The position numbers and the translations under genes are program-made. Below, one piece after another: positions 37,386 through 46,398 of a DNA stretch of 64,000 nt. The DNA lies in assembly GCF_014653155.1 (NCBI RefSeq), contig NZ_BNAF01000009.1:177873-241872 (forward strand). The letters run 5' to 3'. Source of the DNA: Sphingobacterium griseoflavum. GTDB taxonomy: Bacteria > Bacteroidota > Bacteroidia > Sphingobacteriales > Sphingobacteriaceae. The notes beneath the pieces are model-generated. The model saw only the letters and a program-made list of their open reading frames with translations. It had not been told where the DNA came from and did no database searches. Every line of letters begins with the position of its first letter. Position 1 is the stretch's first letter.

Positions 37386-37735
37386 AAATTTAATGTAATT
37401 AGTATAGTGTTTTGTATTATAGAATAACACCAATTTTTCAAAATTATTGTTCGACCAGAATTGGTTAAAGTTGAAAAATAAATAACGAAAATGCAAGAAT
37501 TTGGACTTTTTAATATGTTTTTTGTTGTGAAAAGCAGGGAGATGCATGTCTTCACAGAATGCCTTTGGACAGATTTCAGACCACCCTTTTTGGGGGATGA
37601 TAACATGTTGTAAAAAGTGGATAATTATACAGAGGAAAGAAAAAGAATAAAGTCGTTCTTTTGAAAGACATATTAACGGAGAGGGTGGAGGTTTGCAAAA
37701 GCGCCTCTCTGTACACATCGTATTAATAAAAATTT
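37386..37735. other. Divergent region before the glycosidase operon
   Basis: 350 bases without a supported gene between the coiled-coil gene and the five-gene glycosidase operon. A minus-strand -7 element is listed separately. No exact promoter match was found for the plus strand; TTCTTTTG near 37655 is one base off. Confidence 0.45.
37439..37446 (-). promoter_or_regulatory. -7 element for the coiled-coil protein gene
   Basis: On the minus strand TAATTTTG matches TAnnTTTG exactly, about 55 bases before the chosen ATG. No clean TTTG lies 19-21 bases upstream. It supports the start at 37385, because the longer reading would begin upstream of this promoter. Confidence 0.45.
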
Positions 37736-40489
37736 ATGGTTCGACTTTGTAGGAAGTTCGGTGTTTTGTTTATTTTGTGTCTGCTGTTTGGTATAACAGG
37801 TGTTTGTGCGCAGCCGGCACGAATTCTTTATGAAGCATCGGGCGTGACGAACGATGAGCGCTTTGCCTTCGCGCTGGATAGATTATCCGCCCAGATGGGC
37901 AAGAAGGTGAAAAAAATAGCGGCCAATTTTTCGAAAGACAAGGTTAAAAAGCCCGATATTTTGGTGGGCATCAAATCTTCGTCGGAATGGGAAAGATGGG
38001 TGCCGCGCCAGCTTCTAGACTCTTTAACGGACAAGGAATCGTTTGTTATTTACCGAAAGGATAGCCGTTCGCCGTTAGTTATTGTGGGAAGCGACGAAAC
38101 AGGCTTGCTTTATGGATGTGAAGAGATGCTTAGCCAGCGGGCATTCGAAAAGGAGGCTATTGCTTATTATGATGCGCCAGAGATGGTACTTCGTGGGACC
38201 TGTATCGGCATGCAAAAAACAGAATATTTGCCGGGGAGAGACGTTTACGAATACCCCTATAATGAAGAATTGTTTCCTTGGTTTTATGACAAGGGGCTTT
38301 GGGTCAAATATTTGGACATGTTGGTGGAGAATCGGTATAATACCTTATACCTGTGGAATGGACACCCTTTCTCTTCGTTGGTTAAGTTGAAAGATTACCC
38401 GTACGCGTTGGAGGTAGACGACGCCACCTTCGCGAAAAACGAAGATATGTATACGTTCCTGACTGCGGAGGCAAATAAGCGCGGCATATGGGTCATCCAA
38501 ATGTTTTACAATATTATCTTGCCGAAGCCCTTCGCTGATCGGCATGGCCTAAAGACGCAAGAGCGCAACCGTGTCATTACGCCGCTGATCGAAGACTATA
38601 CACGAAAATCCATTGCCGCTTTTGTTGCTAAATATCCAAATGTGGGTCTTTTAATAACTTTGGGCGAAGCTATGGAGGGTGTAGGACAGGACGATATCAA
38701 CTGGTTTACCAAAACAATTTTGCCTGCTGTGAAGGATGGGCTTCATGCGATAAACAGTGCTGTCGAGCCTCCTGTCATCCTGCGCGCCCATGATACCGAT
38801 GCTCCCGCCGTGATGAAGGAAGCGCGGCCAATCTATAAGAACCTGTACACTATGGCCAAATATAACGGTGAAGCATTGACTACCTATACGCCCCGTGGTA
38901 AGTGGGCCGAACTGCACCAAGAGCTGGGCAGGATCGGAACCGTTCACATACAGAATGTGCATATTTTGGCCAACCTGGAGCCATTTCGGTACAGCGCACC
39001 AGACTTTATACAGCAATCGGTAAAAGCTATGCACGAGGTACATCTGTCTAACGGTATCCACATCTATCCCCAGGCATCGTATTGGGATTGGCCTTATACA
39101 GCAGATAAGGTAGATGGCCGTTTGCTCCAGGTAGATAGGGATTGGATGTGGTACAAGGCTTGGGCGCGGTATGCCTGGAAGGTTTCCCGGCAAAAAGAAC
39201 AGGACGCCAAGTATTGGATCCGTCAGTTGGCGAGTCGGTACGGCGTTACGGAACAGGCTGCAGCCGACCTTTTGGCTGCGTTAAACGAGGTTGGCGAAAT
39301 ATCTCCCAAAATATTAAGGCGTTTCGGTATTACGGACGGCAATCGGCAGACCTCTTCCTTGGGCATGCTGATGACACAGCTTATCAATCCCTATCGTTAC
39401 GGTTTGTTTACCCTGCTGTATGAATCGGAAGCTCCGGAAGGAGAGATGATCATCGATTATGCAGAAAAGAAATTTAAGGGCGAGCAGCATGTTGGCGAGA
39501 CCCCCGTACAGGTGGCCGATGAGATCGTGGCGCATGCCGAAAAAGCCGTCGCGCATGTCGCCGCGCTGGAAGTAACGGCCTCTGATGCGGCAGAACTTAA
39601 GCGGTTGAAAAATGACATCTATGTGCACGAAGCGCTGGCCAAACACTATAGCTACAAGGTGAAAGCTGCCGTGCAGGTGCTGCAATATAAATATACAAGA
39701 GATGTGGAATCGCTTAGGTTGGCGGTGCCGGATTTGGAACGCAGCGTCGATGCTTACAAGCGCCTTGCCCAATTAACGGCAGGCAGTTATTTATACGCTA
39801 ATAGTATGCAGACCAAGCAGCGGAAGATTCCTATGCGCGGCGTAAATGCCACATTTAAGCATTGGACAGAAATGTTACCTGTTTATGAAGCAGAACTCGC
39901 TAACTTTAAGAGATCGATAGATTCGCTTTCCAAAAGTGAAGGCATGCTGAAGCAACAGCGGCACAAGCTAGAGGTAGCGCCCGTTGTGCTACCGGAAGAT
40001 GTGCAGTTGGTGACCTTAAAAAAAGGAGCTAATCTTTATCTGGACCAAGAACTTGTGGTGACGCATTTGCCTGAAGAGTTTGAAGGTTTACAAGCAGTGA
40101 TGATCGATGCTGGCAAGCAAAAGCAAGAAGGTACAACCTTAAGTTTTGAAGCGACTGGGCCGGTTAAAGTACTTGTCGGGTATTTCAACAGCACGGACAA
40201 GGTTTTTGCGCCTAAGCCTGTGCTGGAAATCGACGCAACAGCCAACGACCATGGCCAAGCAGATACGAAGGTGCGTAATGCCTTACGGGTGCAATACATG
40301 CCAATGATTGATGTGCACAGCTATTCGTTTGCTGTCGGCAAACAGGAATTGAAGCTGCCCAAAGGGGAAGCCATTATTCTGGGCTTCGTCAACGACACAG
40401 AGCTGCAGCATCCCTACAATGCTGATGTAGACAATCGTGGGGATGATGTGGATGACTTATTTGGTTATTATGGAGAAATTAAGTTGTAA
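37736..40489 (+). CDS. Exported putative glycoside hydrolase, family not assigned (GH67/GH20-like layout)
   Basis: 917 residues with a signal peptide (cleavage near GVCAQ, residue 25). Residues about 27-150 look like the alpha/beta N-domain common in GH20, GH67 and GH84 enzymes, ending in VIVGSDETGLLYGCEEML. A TIM-barrel-like domain follows (150-480) with LVENRYNTLYLWNGHPFSSL (in part), and LLITLGEAMEGVG, where Glu311 or Glu314 could be a catalytic acid. After that come a helical domain with many charged residues (480-720) and a C-terminal beta domain (760-917). First gene of an operon with GH28, GH95 and GH2, so it is probably an exo-acting enzyme on pectin fragments, perhaps removing a uronic acid. 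I cannot name a family with confidence. Confidence 0.75.
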   Translation: MVRLCRKFGVLFILCLLFGITGVCAQPARILYEASGVTNDERFAFALDRLSAQMGKKVKKIAANFSKDKVKKPDILVGIKSSSEWERWVPRQLLDSLTDKESFVIYRKDSRSPLVIVGSDETGLLYGCEEMLSQRAFEKEAIAYYDAPEMVLRGTCIGMQKTEYLPGRDVYEYPYNEELFPWFYDKGLWVKYLDMLVENRYNTLYLWNGHPFSSLVKLKDYPYALEVDDATFAKNEDMYTFLTAEANKRGIWVIQMFYNIILPKPFADRHGLKTQERNRVITPLIEDYTRKSIAAFVAKYPNVGLLITLGEAMEGVGQDDINWFTKTILPAVKDGLHAINSAVEPPVILRAHDTDAPAVMKEARPIYKNLYTMAKYNGEALTTYTPRGKWAELHQELGRIGTVHIQNVHILANLEPFRYSAPDFIQQSVKAMHEVHLSNGIHIYPQASYWDWPYTADKVDGRLLQVDRDWMWYKAWARYAWKVSRQKEQDAKYWIRQLASRYGVTEQAAADLLAALNEVGEISPKILRRFGITDGNRQTSSLGMLMTQLINPYRYGLFTLLYESEAPEGEMIIDYAEKKFKGEQHVGETPVQVADEIVAHAEKAVAHVAALEVTASDAAELKRLKNDIYVHEALAKHYSYKVKAAVQVLQYKYTRDVESLRLAVPDLERSVDAYKRLAQLTAGSYLYANSMQTKQRKIPMRGVNATFKHWTEMLPVYEAELANFKRSIDSLSKSEGMLKQQRHKLEVAPVVLPEDVQLVTLKKGANLYLDQELVVTHLPEEFEGLQAVMIDAGKQKQEGTTLSFEATGPVKVLVGYFNSTDKVFAPKPVLEIDATANDHGQADTKVRNALRVQYMPMIDVHSYSFAVGKQELKLPKGEAIILGFVNDTELQHPYNADVDNRGDDVDDLFGYYGEIKL

Positions 40490-42033
40490 TGGAGAGGATA
40501 AAGAATAGAGTTTTATTAATATTGGTATGTTTGATGCCCTGTTTCAGCTGGGCGCAAATAGATCTCCGTACGAAGTTGGACGGCTATGTTCGGCAGTTCA
40601 ATAGCGATGACAACGAAGCCGTAGTCAATCTAATTTCCAATAAAGCGTCAGCTGATTGGATGAAAGATAATATTCCGCTGTTTGATTGCCCGGATTCCGC
40701 CATTGAAAAAATATATTACTTCCGTTGGTGGTCTTTCCGCAAACATATCAAAAGCACGCCAGAGGGAACGATCGTTACCGAGTTTATCGAGCCGGTGAAG
40801 CACGCCGGCAAGTTTAATTCGATCAGTTGTGCTCTTGGGCATCACCTTTACGAAGGTCGATGGCTCAAAAATCGCGACTTTCTAAAGGAATATGTGGATT
40901 TTTGGTTCTACCACGCCGATAAAGGGCAAACAAAACCTCGATTTCATCAATTTAGCTCTTGGCTTCCAGACGCCTTATTAGCCTATTATAAAGTATCGGG
41001 CGATAGAGATTACTTGCTATCTAGATTAGACGCGCTCGATACCGACTACGAAACTTGGGAAAAAGAACGGCAATTGCCGAGCGGACTTTTTTGGCAACAT
41101 GATGTCAAAGATGGGATGGAAGAATCTGTATCTGGAGGCAGACGGGAGAAGAATATGCGGCCAACAATTAACAGTTATATGTATGGTAATGCCCGAGCTA
41201 TCGCGAGCATAGCGAAGATGGCCAATCGTCTGGATCTGCAAGAAAAATACGCTAAGAAGGCCCGTACAATTCAATATTTGCTATTAGACTCGCTGTGGGA
41301 TAAGGACGACCACTTCTTTAAAACCAAACTGGAAAAAGGCGGGTTGCATCCTGCACGCGAGGCTATCGGTTTTATTCCATGGTATTTCAATCTGGTACCA
41401 GAAAAGGCAGTGTATGGCGTTGCTTGGGATCAAGTTATCGATACTGCAGGATTTAGGGCGCCGTGGGGGCATACTACGGCAGAACGGCGTGAACCTACAT
41501 TTCGCACACGCGGCACTGGTCACAGCTGTGAATGGGATGGCGCTATTTGGCCTTTTGCCACTTCTCAAACCCTAAGGGCAATGGCTAATGTGTTGTCATC
41601 CGCCAAATATCGTGGAAAGGTCAGCAAAGAGGATTTCTACCATGAAGTGCAACAATATGCGAAAGCGCACGTGATGCATGGCAAACCATATATCGGCGAG
41701 TATCAGGACGAAAAAAATGGCGAATGGCTGAAGGGCGATCATCCGCGAAGCAAATTTTACAACCACTCCACCTTTGCGGATGCGGTTATTCAGGACCTGA
41801 TAGGCTTCAAGCCAACGTTAGGCAATGGCTTTACATTAATGCCCCTTATTCCAGATGGTGAATGGGATTATTTTTCCTTACAGGAGATTGTCTATAAGCG
41901 TAAAACCATCAGTATCTTTTGGGATAAAAATGGGGATCGCTACGGAAAGGGAAAAGGACTGAAGGTGTATGCCGACGGGAAGTTGGTAGCAAAATCGAAT
42001 ACATTAAAATCGCTAAAAGTTAACTTGAAATGA
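40489..42033 (+). CDS. Exported (alpha/alpha)6-barrel glycosidase, MGH1/GH63-like
   Basis: 514 residues with signal peptide MERIKNRVLLILVCLMPCFSWAQ. The body is a toroid of paired helices. The stretch CEWDGAIWPFATSQTLRAM corresponds to the W-x-G-x-W-P type motif of MGH1, GH63 and related clans, whose Asp is the catalytic acid, and HSTFADAVIQDLIGF near the C-terminus to the late conserved region. A short beta tail ends the protein. Its ATG overlaps the previous stop (TAATG), and its own stop overlaps the GH28 start. Related domains occur in enzymes that act on rhamnogalacturonan-II side chains, but the substrate here is unknown. Confidence 0.75.
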   Translation: MERIKNRVLLILVCLMPCFSWAQIDLRTKLDGYVRQFNSDDNEAVVNLISNKASADWMKDNIPLFDCPDSAIEKIYYFRWWSFRKHIKSTPEGTIVTEFIEPVKHAGKFNSISCALGHHLYEGRWLKNRDFLKEYVDFWFYHADKGQTKPRFHQFSSWLPDALLAYYKVSGDRDYLLSRLDALDTDYETWEKERQLPSGLFWQHDVKDGMEESVSGGRREKNMRPTINSYMYGNARAIASIAKMANRLDLQEKYAKKARTIQYLLLDSLWDKDDHFFKTKLEKGGLHPAREAIGFIPWYFNLVPEKAVYGVAWDQVIDTAGFRAPWGHTTAERREPTFRTRGTGHSCEWDGAIWPFATSQTLRAMANVLSSAKYRGKVSKEDFYHEVQQYAKAHVMHGKPYIGEYQDEKNGEWLKGDHPRSKFYNHSTFADAVIQDLIGFKPTLGNGFTLMPLIPDGEWDYFSLQEIVYKRKTISIFWDKNGDRYGKGKGLKVYADGKLVAKSNTLKSLKVNLK

Positions 42034-43604
42034 TAAAAACAGGAATCTTTACCTTTGTCGTATGGCTGTTTGGGCTACTGTCGTTCACACAGGCACAGTC
42101 TTACTACAACGTGCTGAAGTATGGTGGGAGAAATGATAGTACAGGCACGAATACGAAAGCCATCGCAAAAGCTATTGATGCTGCTGCTGCAAAAGGCGGC
42201 GGAACGGTTTATTTTCCTGCCGGGAAATATATTACTGGCCCGATTCATTTTAAGAGTAACATCACGCTATTTATCGATGCGGGTGCTGAACTGCATTTCA
42301 GTGATAATTTCGATGACTATTTGCCCATGGTGGAGTCGCGTTGGGAAGGCACCGCGGTAACAAATTTCTCCCCTTTATTTTATGGAAACGGATTGCAGAA
42401 TATAGCAATCGTAGGACGTGGGATCATTGATGGACATGGGAAGAAATGGTGGGGGTATTCAGAAATCGAAGTAAAAAAACAAACGGAAGACAGCAAGTGG
42501 CAAAAGGAATTTAAACGCCGCAATCCAAATGTATTGGCGCCGGATCTGCCGGGCTGGATAGAGCGTGGGTTCTTACGCCCGCCATTCATTCAATTTTTAA
42601 ACTGCAGCAATGTGCAGATTAAGGATATAAAGATCCAAAACTCTCCCTTTTGGACAATCAATCCACAGTATTGCGACAACGTAACGGTAGATGGTGTCAC
42701 GATCGATAACCCGCCCTCGCCCAATACAGACGGGATAAACCCTGAATCGTGCAGCAATGTGCGTATCGCCAACTGCCACATTAGCGTTGGCGACGACTGC
42801 ATAACCATTAAATCGGGCAAAGATCGGTCTGGAAGGCAGATTAACATCCCAGCAGAAAACTATACCATCACCAATTGCACGATGCTCCGTGGACATGGAG
42901 GTGTGGTCATAGGCAGCGAGATGTCGGGTGGCGTAAAGAATATCGTTATCTCCAACTGTGTCTTTGACGGTACCGACCGTGGCATTCGCCTGAAAACTGC
43001 GCGTGGAAGGGGAGGTGTTGTCGAAAACATTCGGGTCAGCAATATTGTGATGCGGAATATTCGCGATCAAGCTATTGTTATGGATATGCAGTATGCAAAA
43101 ACTGAAGTAGAGCCGGTTAGCGAACGCACGCCCCAGTTCAAAAATATCTATATAAGCGATATGACGGGATCGACCAATCGGGTTGGGCTATTACGTGGAT
43201 TAGACGAAATGCCGATCGAAAATGTGAGCTTTAATCATATCAACATGCAATCCCAAGCAGGTTTTTCATTGGAAAATGCGAAGAAAATCTCCTTCAACCA
43301 CGTGCAGGTAGATGTGGCGAATGAGCCGCTTATAAAAGCGAAAAATGTAGATGTGCTGGAAATTTGTGCAGTTCAAAACTTTACGCCTTTGGCCGATCGT
43401 CCGTTGTTGCTGATGGAAGATGTGCAGCATGTCAATATTCAGCAAAATTACCCTATGGCCGGCACAGATGTGTTTATGGAGCTTTTGGGACAACATAATG
43501 CTGATGTCTTTGTGCACAGCAATAATTTTAGCCAAGTAAAACAGGTCGCTAAAGGTTCGATTGGTGCGGCGGTAATCGTAAACAATGTGGAAGCTAAAAA
43601 ATAA
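42030..43604 (+). CDS. GH28 polygalacturonase-family enzyme, exported
   Basis: 524-residue right-handed beta-helix with a signal peptide (cleavage near FTQAQ, residue 23). The GH28 active site is complete: Asp234 in NTDGI, Asp255-Asp256 in VGDDC, His289 in GHGGVVIGS, and Arg320-Leu-Lys322 in GIRLKT. GH28 enzymes hydrolyse alpha-1,4-linked galacturonic acid or related pectin bonds. The start overlaps the previous gene by four bases. It anchors the assignment of this operon to pectin. Confidence 0.95.
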   Translation: MIKTGIFTFVVWLFGLLSFTQAQSYYNVLKYGGRNDSTGTNTKAIAKAIDAAAAKGGGTVYFPAGKYITGPIHFKSNITLFIDAGAELHFSDNFDDYLPMVESRWEGTAVTNFSPLFYGNGLQNIAIVGRGIIDGHGKKWWGYSEIEVKKQTEDSKWQKEFKRRNPNVLAPDLPGWIERGFLRPPFIQFLNCSNVQIKDIKIQNSPFWTINPQYCDNVTVDGVTIDNPPSPNTDGINPESCSNVRIANCHISVGDDCITIKSGKDRSGRQINIPAENYTITNCTMLRGHGGVVIGSEMSGGVKNIVISNCVFDGTDRGIRLKTARGRGGVVENIRVSNIVMRNIRDQAIVMDMQYAKTEVEPVSERTPQFKNIYISDMTGSTNRVGLLRGLDEMPIENVSFNHINMQSQAGFSLENAKKISFNHVQVDVANEPLIKAKNVDVLEICAVQNFTPLADRPLLLMEDVQHVNIQQNYPMAGTDVFMELLGQHNADVFVHSNNFSQVKQVAKGSIGAAVIVNNVEAKK

Positions 43605-43608
43605 AGCA

Positions 43609-46398
43609 ATGCCGGTTCGAGTATCGTTCTTGTTGGTTGTGTGCTGGTGCTTTGGTTTGCATGCTACAGCGCAACAGAGATTATGGTATAAACAGCCAGC
43701 ACAACGATGGGAAGAAGCATTGCCCATCGGCAATGGTCGTTTAGGTGCTATGATCTATGGTGGTGTGGAACATGAGGAAATACAATTTAATGAGGAAACA
43801 CTTTGGACGGGGACGCCAAGAGACTATAACAAACCCGCTGCATACCTTTACCTAGATAGTATCCGTGACCTGATTGATCGTGGTCAGCAGCGAAGGGCCG
43901 AAGAGCTTGCCCAACGAGAGTTTATGGGCGTAAAAAGTATTTCCGAAGATCCTGCAGCTTGGTTGGCTAAAGTAAGTGAAGAACGTGATAAGCAGAATGG
44001 TGCAGCAAGCGTTAATTACCCCGATCATGCCTGGGAAACGATACAGGTACCGGCTTACGAGGGTTGGGAAGACATCGGGTTAGAGGGTGTGGACGGAGCT
44101 GTTTGGTTTCGTACGCCTGTTGAGCTCCGCGAGCAGGATCTTCTAGACGATTGGGTGTTAGACCTGAACAAAGTGCGAGAGGAAGACTATACTTTTTTCA
44201 ATGGACGCTTATTGGGACATACTGTCGGCGACCAAGAGAAGCGTCTGTACCATATACCGAAAGAATGGCTACGAGCGGGTAAAAATGTGCTAGCTGTCCA
44301 GGTGATCAACCGAAGCGGGAAAGGTGGTATTTCAGGGTATAAGGATCCGCAACAGCCTATAGGCTTTCGCAGTGCAACAGGGCGTTTTATTTCTATCGTC
44401 GGACAATGGAAATATTGGGTGCAGGACGCGGATGTGCCAAAGGTTGGAAGTTATCAAGCCAGTTACCAACCTTTTGGGTCTTTAATGCTGCGATTTCCGG
44501 CTGGGAGAACGACTAACTACCGGCGAAGCCTTTCCTTAGCGCAAGCGCTTGCCGAGGTTAGCTATACCCAAAATGGGGTTTCTTATAAGCGCACTTACAT
44601 CGCAAGTTGTCCCGATAATGTTGTTGCCATCCAGTTGACAGCCGATAAGCCGAAGCAGTTGTCTTTTTCATTGTCAATGAATGCCAAACATCCGGGTTAC
44701 CGAGTTTGGAAGGTCGACGAACACACTTTGGGTATGGACATCAAGGTGAAGAACGGGATATTAAAAGGCGTGTCTTTTGTGACGGTCAAGCTACGCGGAG
44801 GAAGGATTTACGAAAAGGACGGCTGGTTGGAAGTGGAAAAAGCCAACGAAGCTACGGTCTATTTAAGTGCATCCAGCAGTTTCAGGAATTATCAGCAAAT
44901 CGACACAACGTTTAAGGAAAAAGCAATAGCGCACCATCGACAGCTGCAGAAGAAGAAATTCAAACGCTTGCTTGCAAGGCACGCGCGCGATTACCGAGAA
45001 CTGTTCGGCCGCTTTTCGGTAGGCTTTGGCGGAGCTGCGGTCGATAGCATACCCACGGATGAACGCTTAAAAAGATTGGTGACTGCTGAAGATCCTGCAT
45101 TGGTTGCGCTATACATACAATATGGACGATATTTGCAAATTGCGAGTTCGAGAGCAGGAACGCAGCCGGCAAATCTGCAGGGAATTTGGAACCATTTGTT
45201 GGAACCCTCTTGGGGAAGTAAATACACCACCAATATCAATTTGGAAATGAATTACTGGCCAACGGAGATGCTCAATCTGAGCGAGCTTCACCAGCCGCTC
45301 TTCGCCATGATCCGTGAATTGTCCTTGTCGGGTAAAGAGACCGCGCAGGCCTATTATGGCGCACGCGGTTGGGTGTTGCACCACAACACGGATATTTGGC
45401 GCGGCACTGCGCCTATCAACAATGCCAACCATGGTATATGGCCTACAGGTGGCGCTTGGCTGGTCACGCATCTTTGGGAGCATTACCTCTACAATCAAGA
45501 TCCGCAATTTATTGCCGATTATTACGATATCATCAAAGTAGCTACCTTATTTTTTAAAGATGTACTAGTGAAAGATTCCGAATCAGGATGGTTGGTGAGT
45601 AGCCCTTCCAATTCTCCAGAGCATGGCGGTTTAGTGAAAGGCCCTGCTATGGATCATCAAATCGTTCGATCCCTGTTTTCTATCTTTATCAAGTCGTCAA
45701 AACTGCTGGGGAAAGATAAACTGCTAAGGGACTCTATTCAGCAACAACTACCGAAGATTGCGCCCAATCAAATTGGTCGCTATGGACAGCTGCAAGAATG
45801 GATGGAAGATCTAGATGATCCAGAGAATAAACACCGCCATGTGTCGCATCTTTGGGGATTGCATCCTGGCAACGAGATCAATGCCGATGATACGCCTGCC
45901 TTGCTTCAAGCGGCAAAGACTTCTCTGCAAATGCGCGGTGATGATGGAACAGGTTGGAGTTTAGCTTGGAAAATAAACTTTTGGGCAAGACTTAAGGATG
46001 CAGAGCACGCCTATGCCATGGTAAAGATGCTGCTGCGCCCCGCTGGTAGGGCAGGCGGTTCGTATCCAAATCTGTTCGATGCGCACCCGCCCTTTCAGAT
46101 CGACGGTAATTTTGGTGGTGCCGCAGGCATCGGTGAGATGTTAATGCAAAGCCATACCCGTTATTTGGATATTTTGCCCGCACTACCCGCCGCGCTGTCT
46201 GAAGGTAACGTAAGGGGTATGAGAGCAAGGGGTAATTTCGAGATTGATATGCAATGGAAAGAAAAAACACTGCAAGCACTGACGATAAAATCCAAGTCTG
46301 GGCAGCCTTTAAGACTGCGCTACCATGGCAAGACCATAATATTGGAAACAAAGAAGAATAAAACCTACACATTTGACGCTGATCTTAACCTGTTGTAA
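43609..46398 (+). CDS. GH95 family glycosidase with a large inserted beta-sandwich domain
   Basis: 929 residues from the ATG at 43609, which leads directly into a signal peptide (MPVRVSFLLVVCWCFGLHATAQ). An ATG at 43585 is also in frame. GH95 landmarks: ALPIGNGRLGAMIYGGV, IQFNEETLWTGTPRDYN, YTTNINLEMNYWPTEMLNL with the two active-site Asn, SSPSNSPEHGG, and PPFQIDGNFGGAAGIGEM with the catalytic Asp. Between EFMG (106) and YQPFGSLMLRFP (286) there is an extra domain of about 175 residues. It resembles the sandwich domain of GH2 enzymes or sialate O-acetylesterases (DGAVWFRTPVEL, YTFFNGRLLGHT, LRAGKNVLAVQV). GH95 members are alpha-L-fucosidases or alpha-L-galactosidases; which applies here is unknown. 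Confidence 0.93.
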   Translation: MPVRVSFLLVVCWCFGLHATAQQRLWYKQPAQRWEEALPIGNGRLGAMIYGGVEHEEIQFNEETLWTGTPRDYNKPAAYLYLDSIRDLIDRGQQRRAEELAQREFMGVKSISEDPAAWLAKVSEERDKQNGAASVNYPDHAWETIQVPAYEGWEDIGLEGVDGAVWFRTPVELREQDLLDDWVLDLNKVREEDYTFFNGRLLGHTVGDQEKRLYHIPKEWLRAGKNVLAVQVINRSGKGGISGYKDPQQPIGFRSATGRFISIVGQWKYWVQDADVPKVGSYQASYQPFGSLMLRFPAGRTTNYRRSLSLAQALAEVSYTQNGVSYKRTYIASCPDNVVAIQLTADKPKQLSFSLSMNAKHPGYRVWKVDEHTLGMDIKVKNGILKGVSFVTVKLRGGRIYEKDGWLEVEKANEATVYLSASSSFRNYQQIDTTFKEKAIAHHRQLQKKKFKRLLARHARDYRELFGRFSVGFGGAAVDSIPTDERLKRLVTAEDPALVALYIQYGRYLQIASSRAGTQPANLQGIWNHLLEPSWGSKYTTNINLEMNYWPTEMLNLSELHQPLFAMIRELSLSGKETAQAYYGARGWVLHHNTDIWRGTAPINNANHGIWPTGGAWLVTHLWEHYLYNQDPQFIADYYDIIKVATLFFKDVLVKDSESGWLVSSPSNSPEHGGLVKGPAMDHQIVRSLFSIFIKSSKLLGKDKLLRDSIQQQLPKIAPNQIGRYGQLQEWMEDLDDPENKHRHVSHLWGLHPGNEINADDTPALLQAAKTSLQMRGDDGTGWSLAWKINFWARLKDAEHAYAMVKMLLRPAGRAGGSYPNLFDAHPPFQIDGNFGGAAGIGEMLMQSHTRYLDILPALPAALSEGNVRGMRARGNFEIDMQWKEKTLQALTIKSKSGQPLRLRYHGKTIILETKKNKTYTFDADLNLL

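Noticed and set aside
37386..37718. 111-residue extension of the coiled-coil protein
   Set aside because: No family-like sequence, it bypasses the good signal peptide, and it runs across a likely promoter.
40489..42033. Assignment to GH105/GH88 unsaturated uronidase
   Set aside because: It is also an (alpha/alpha)6 barrel common in pectin loci, but the WDGAIWP motif and overall layout fit the MGH1/GH63 type better.
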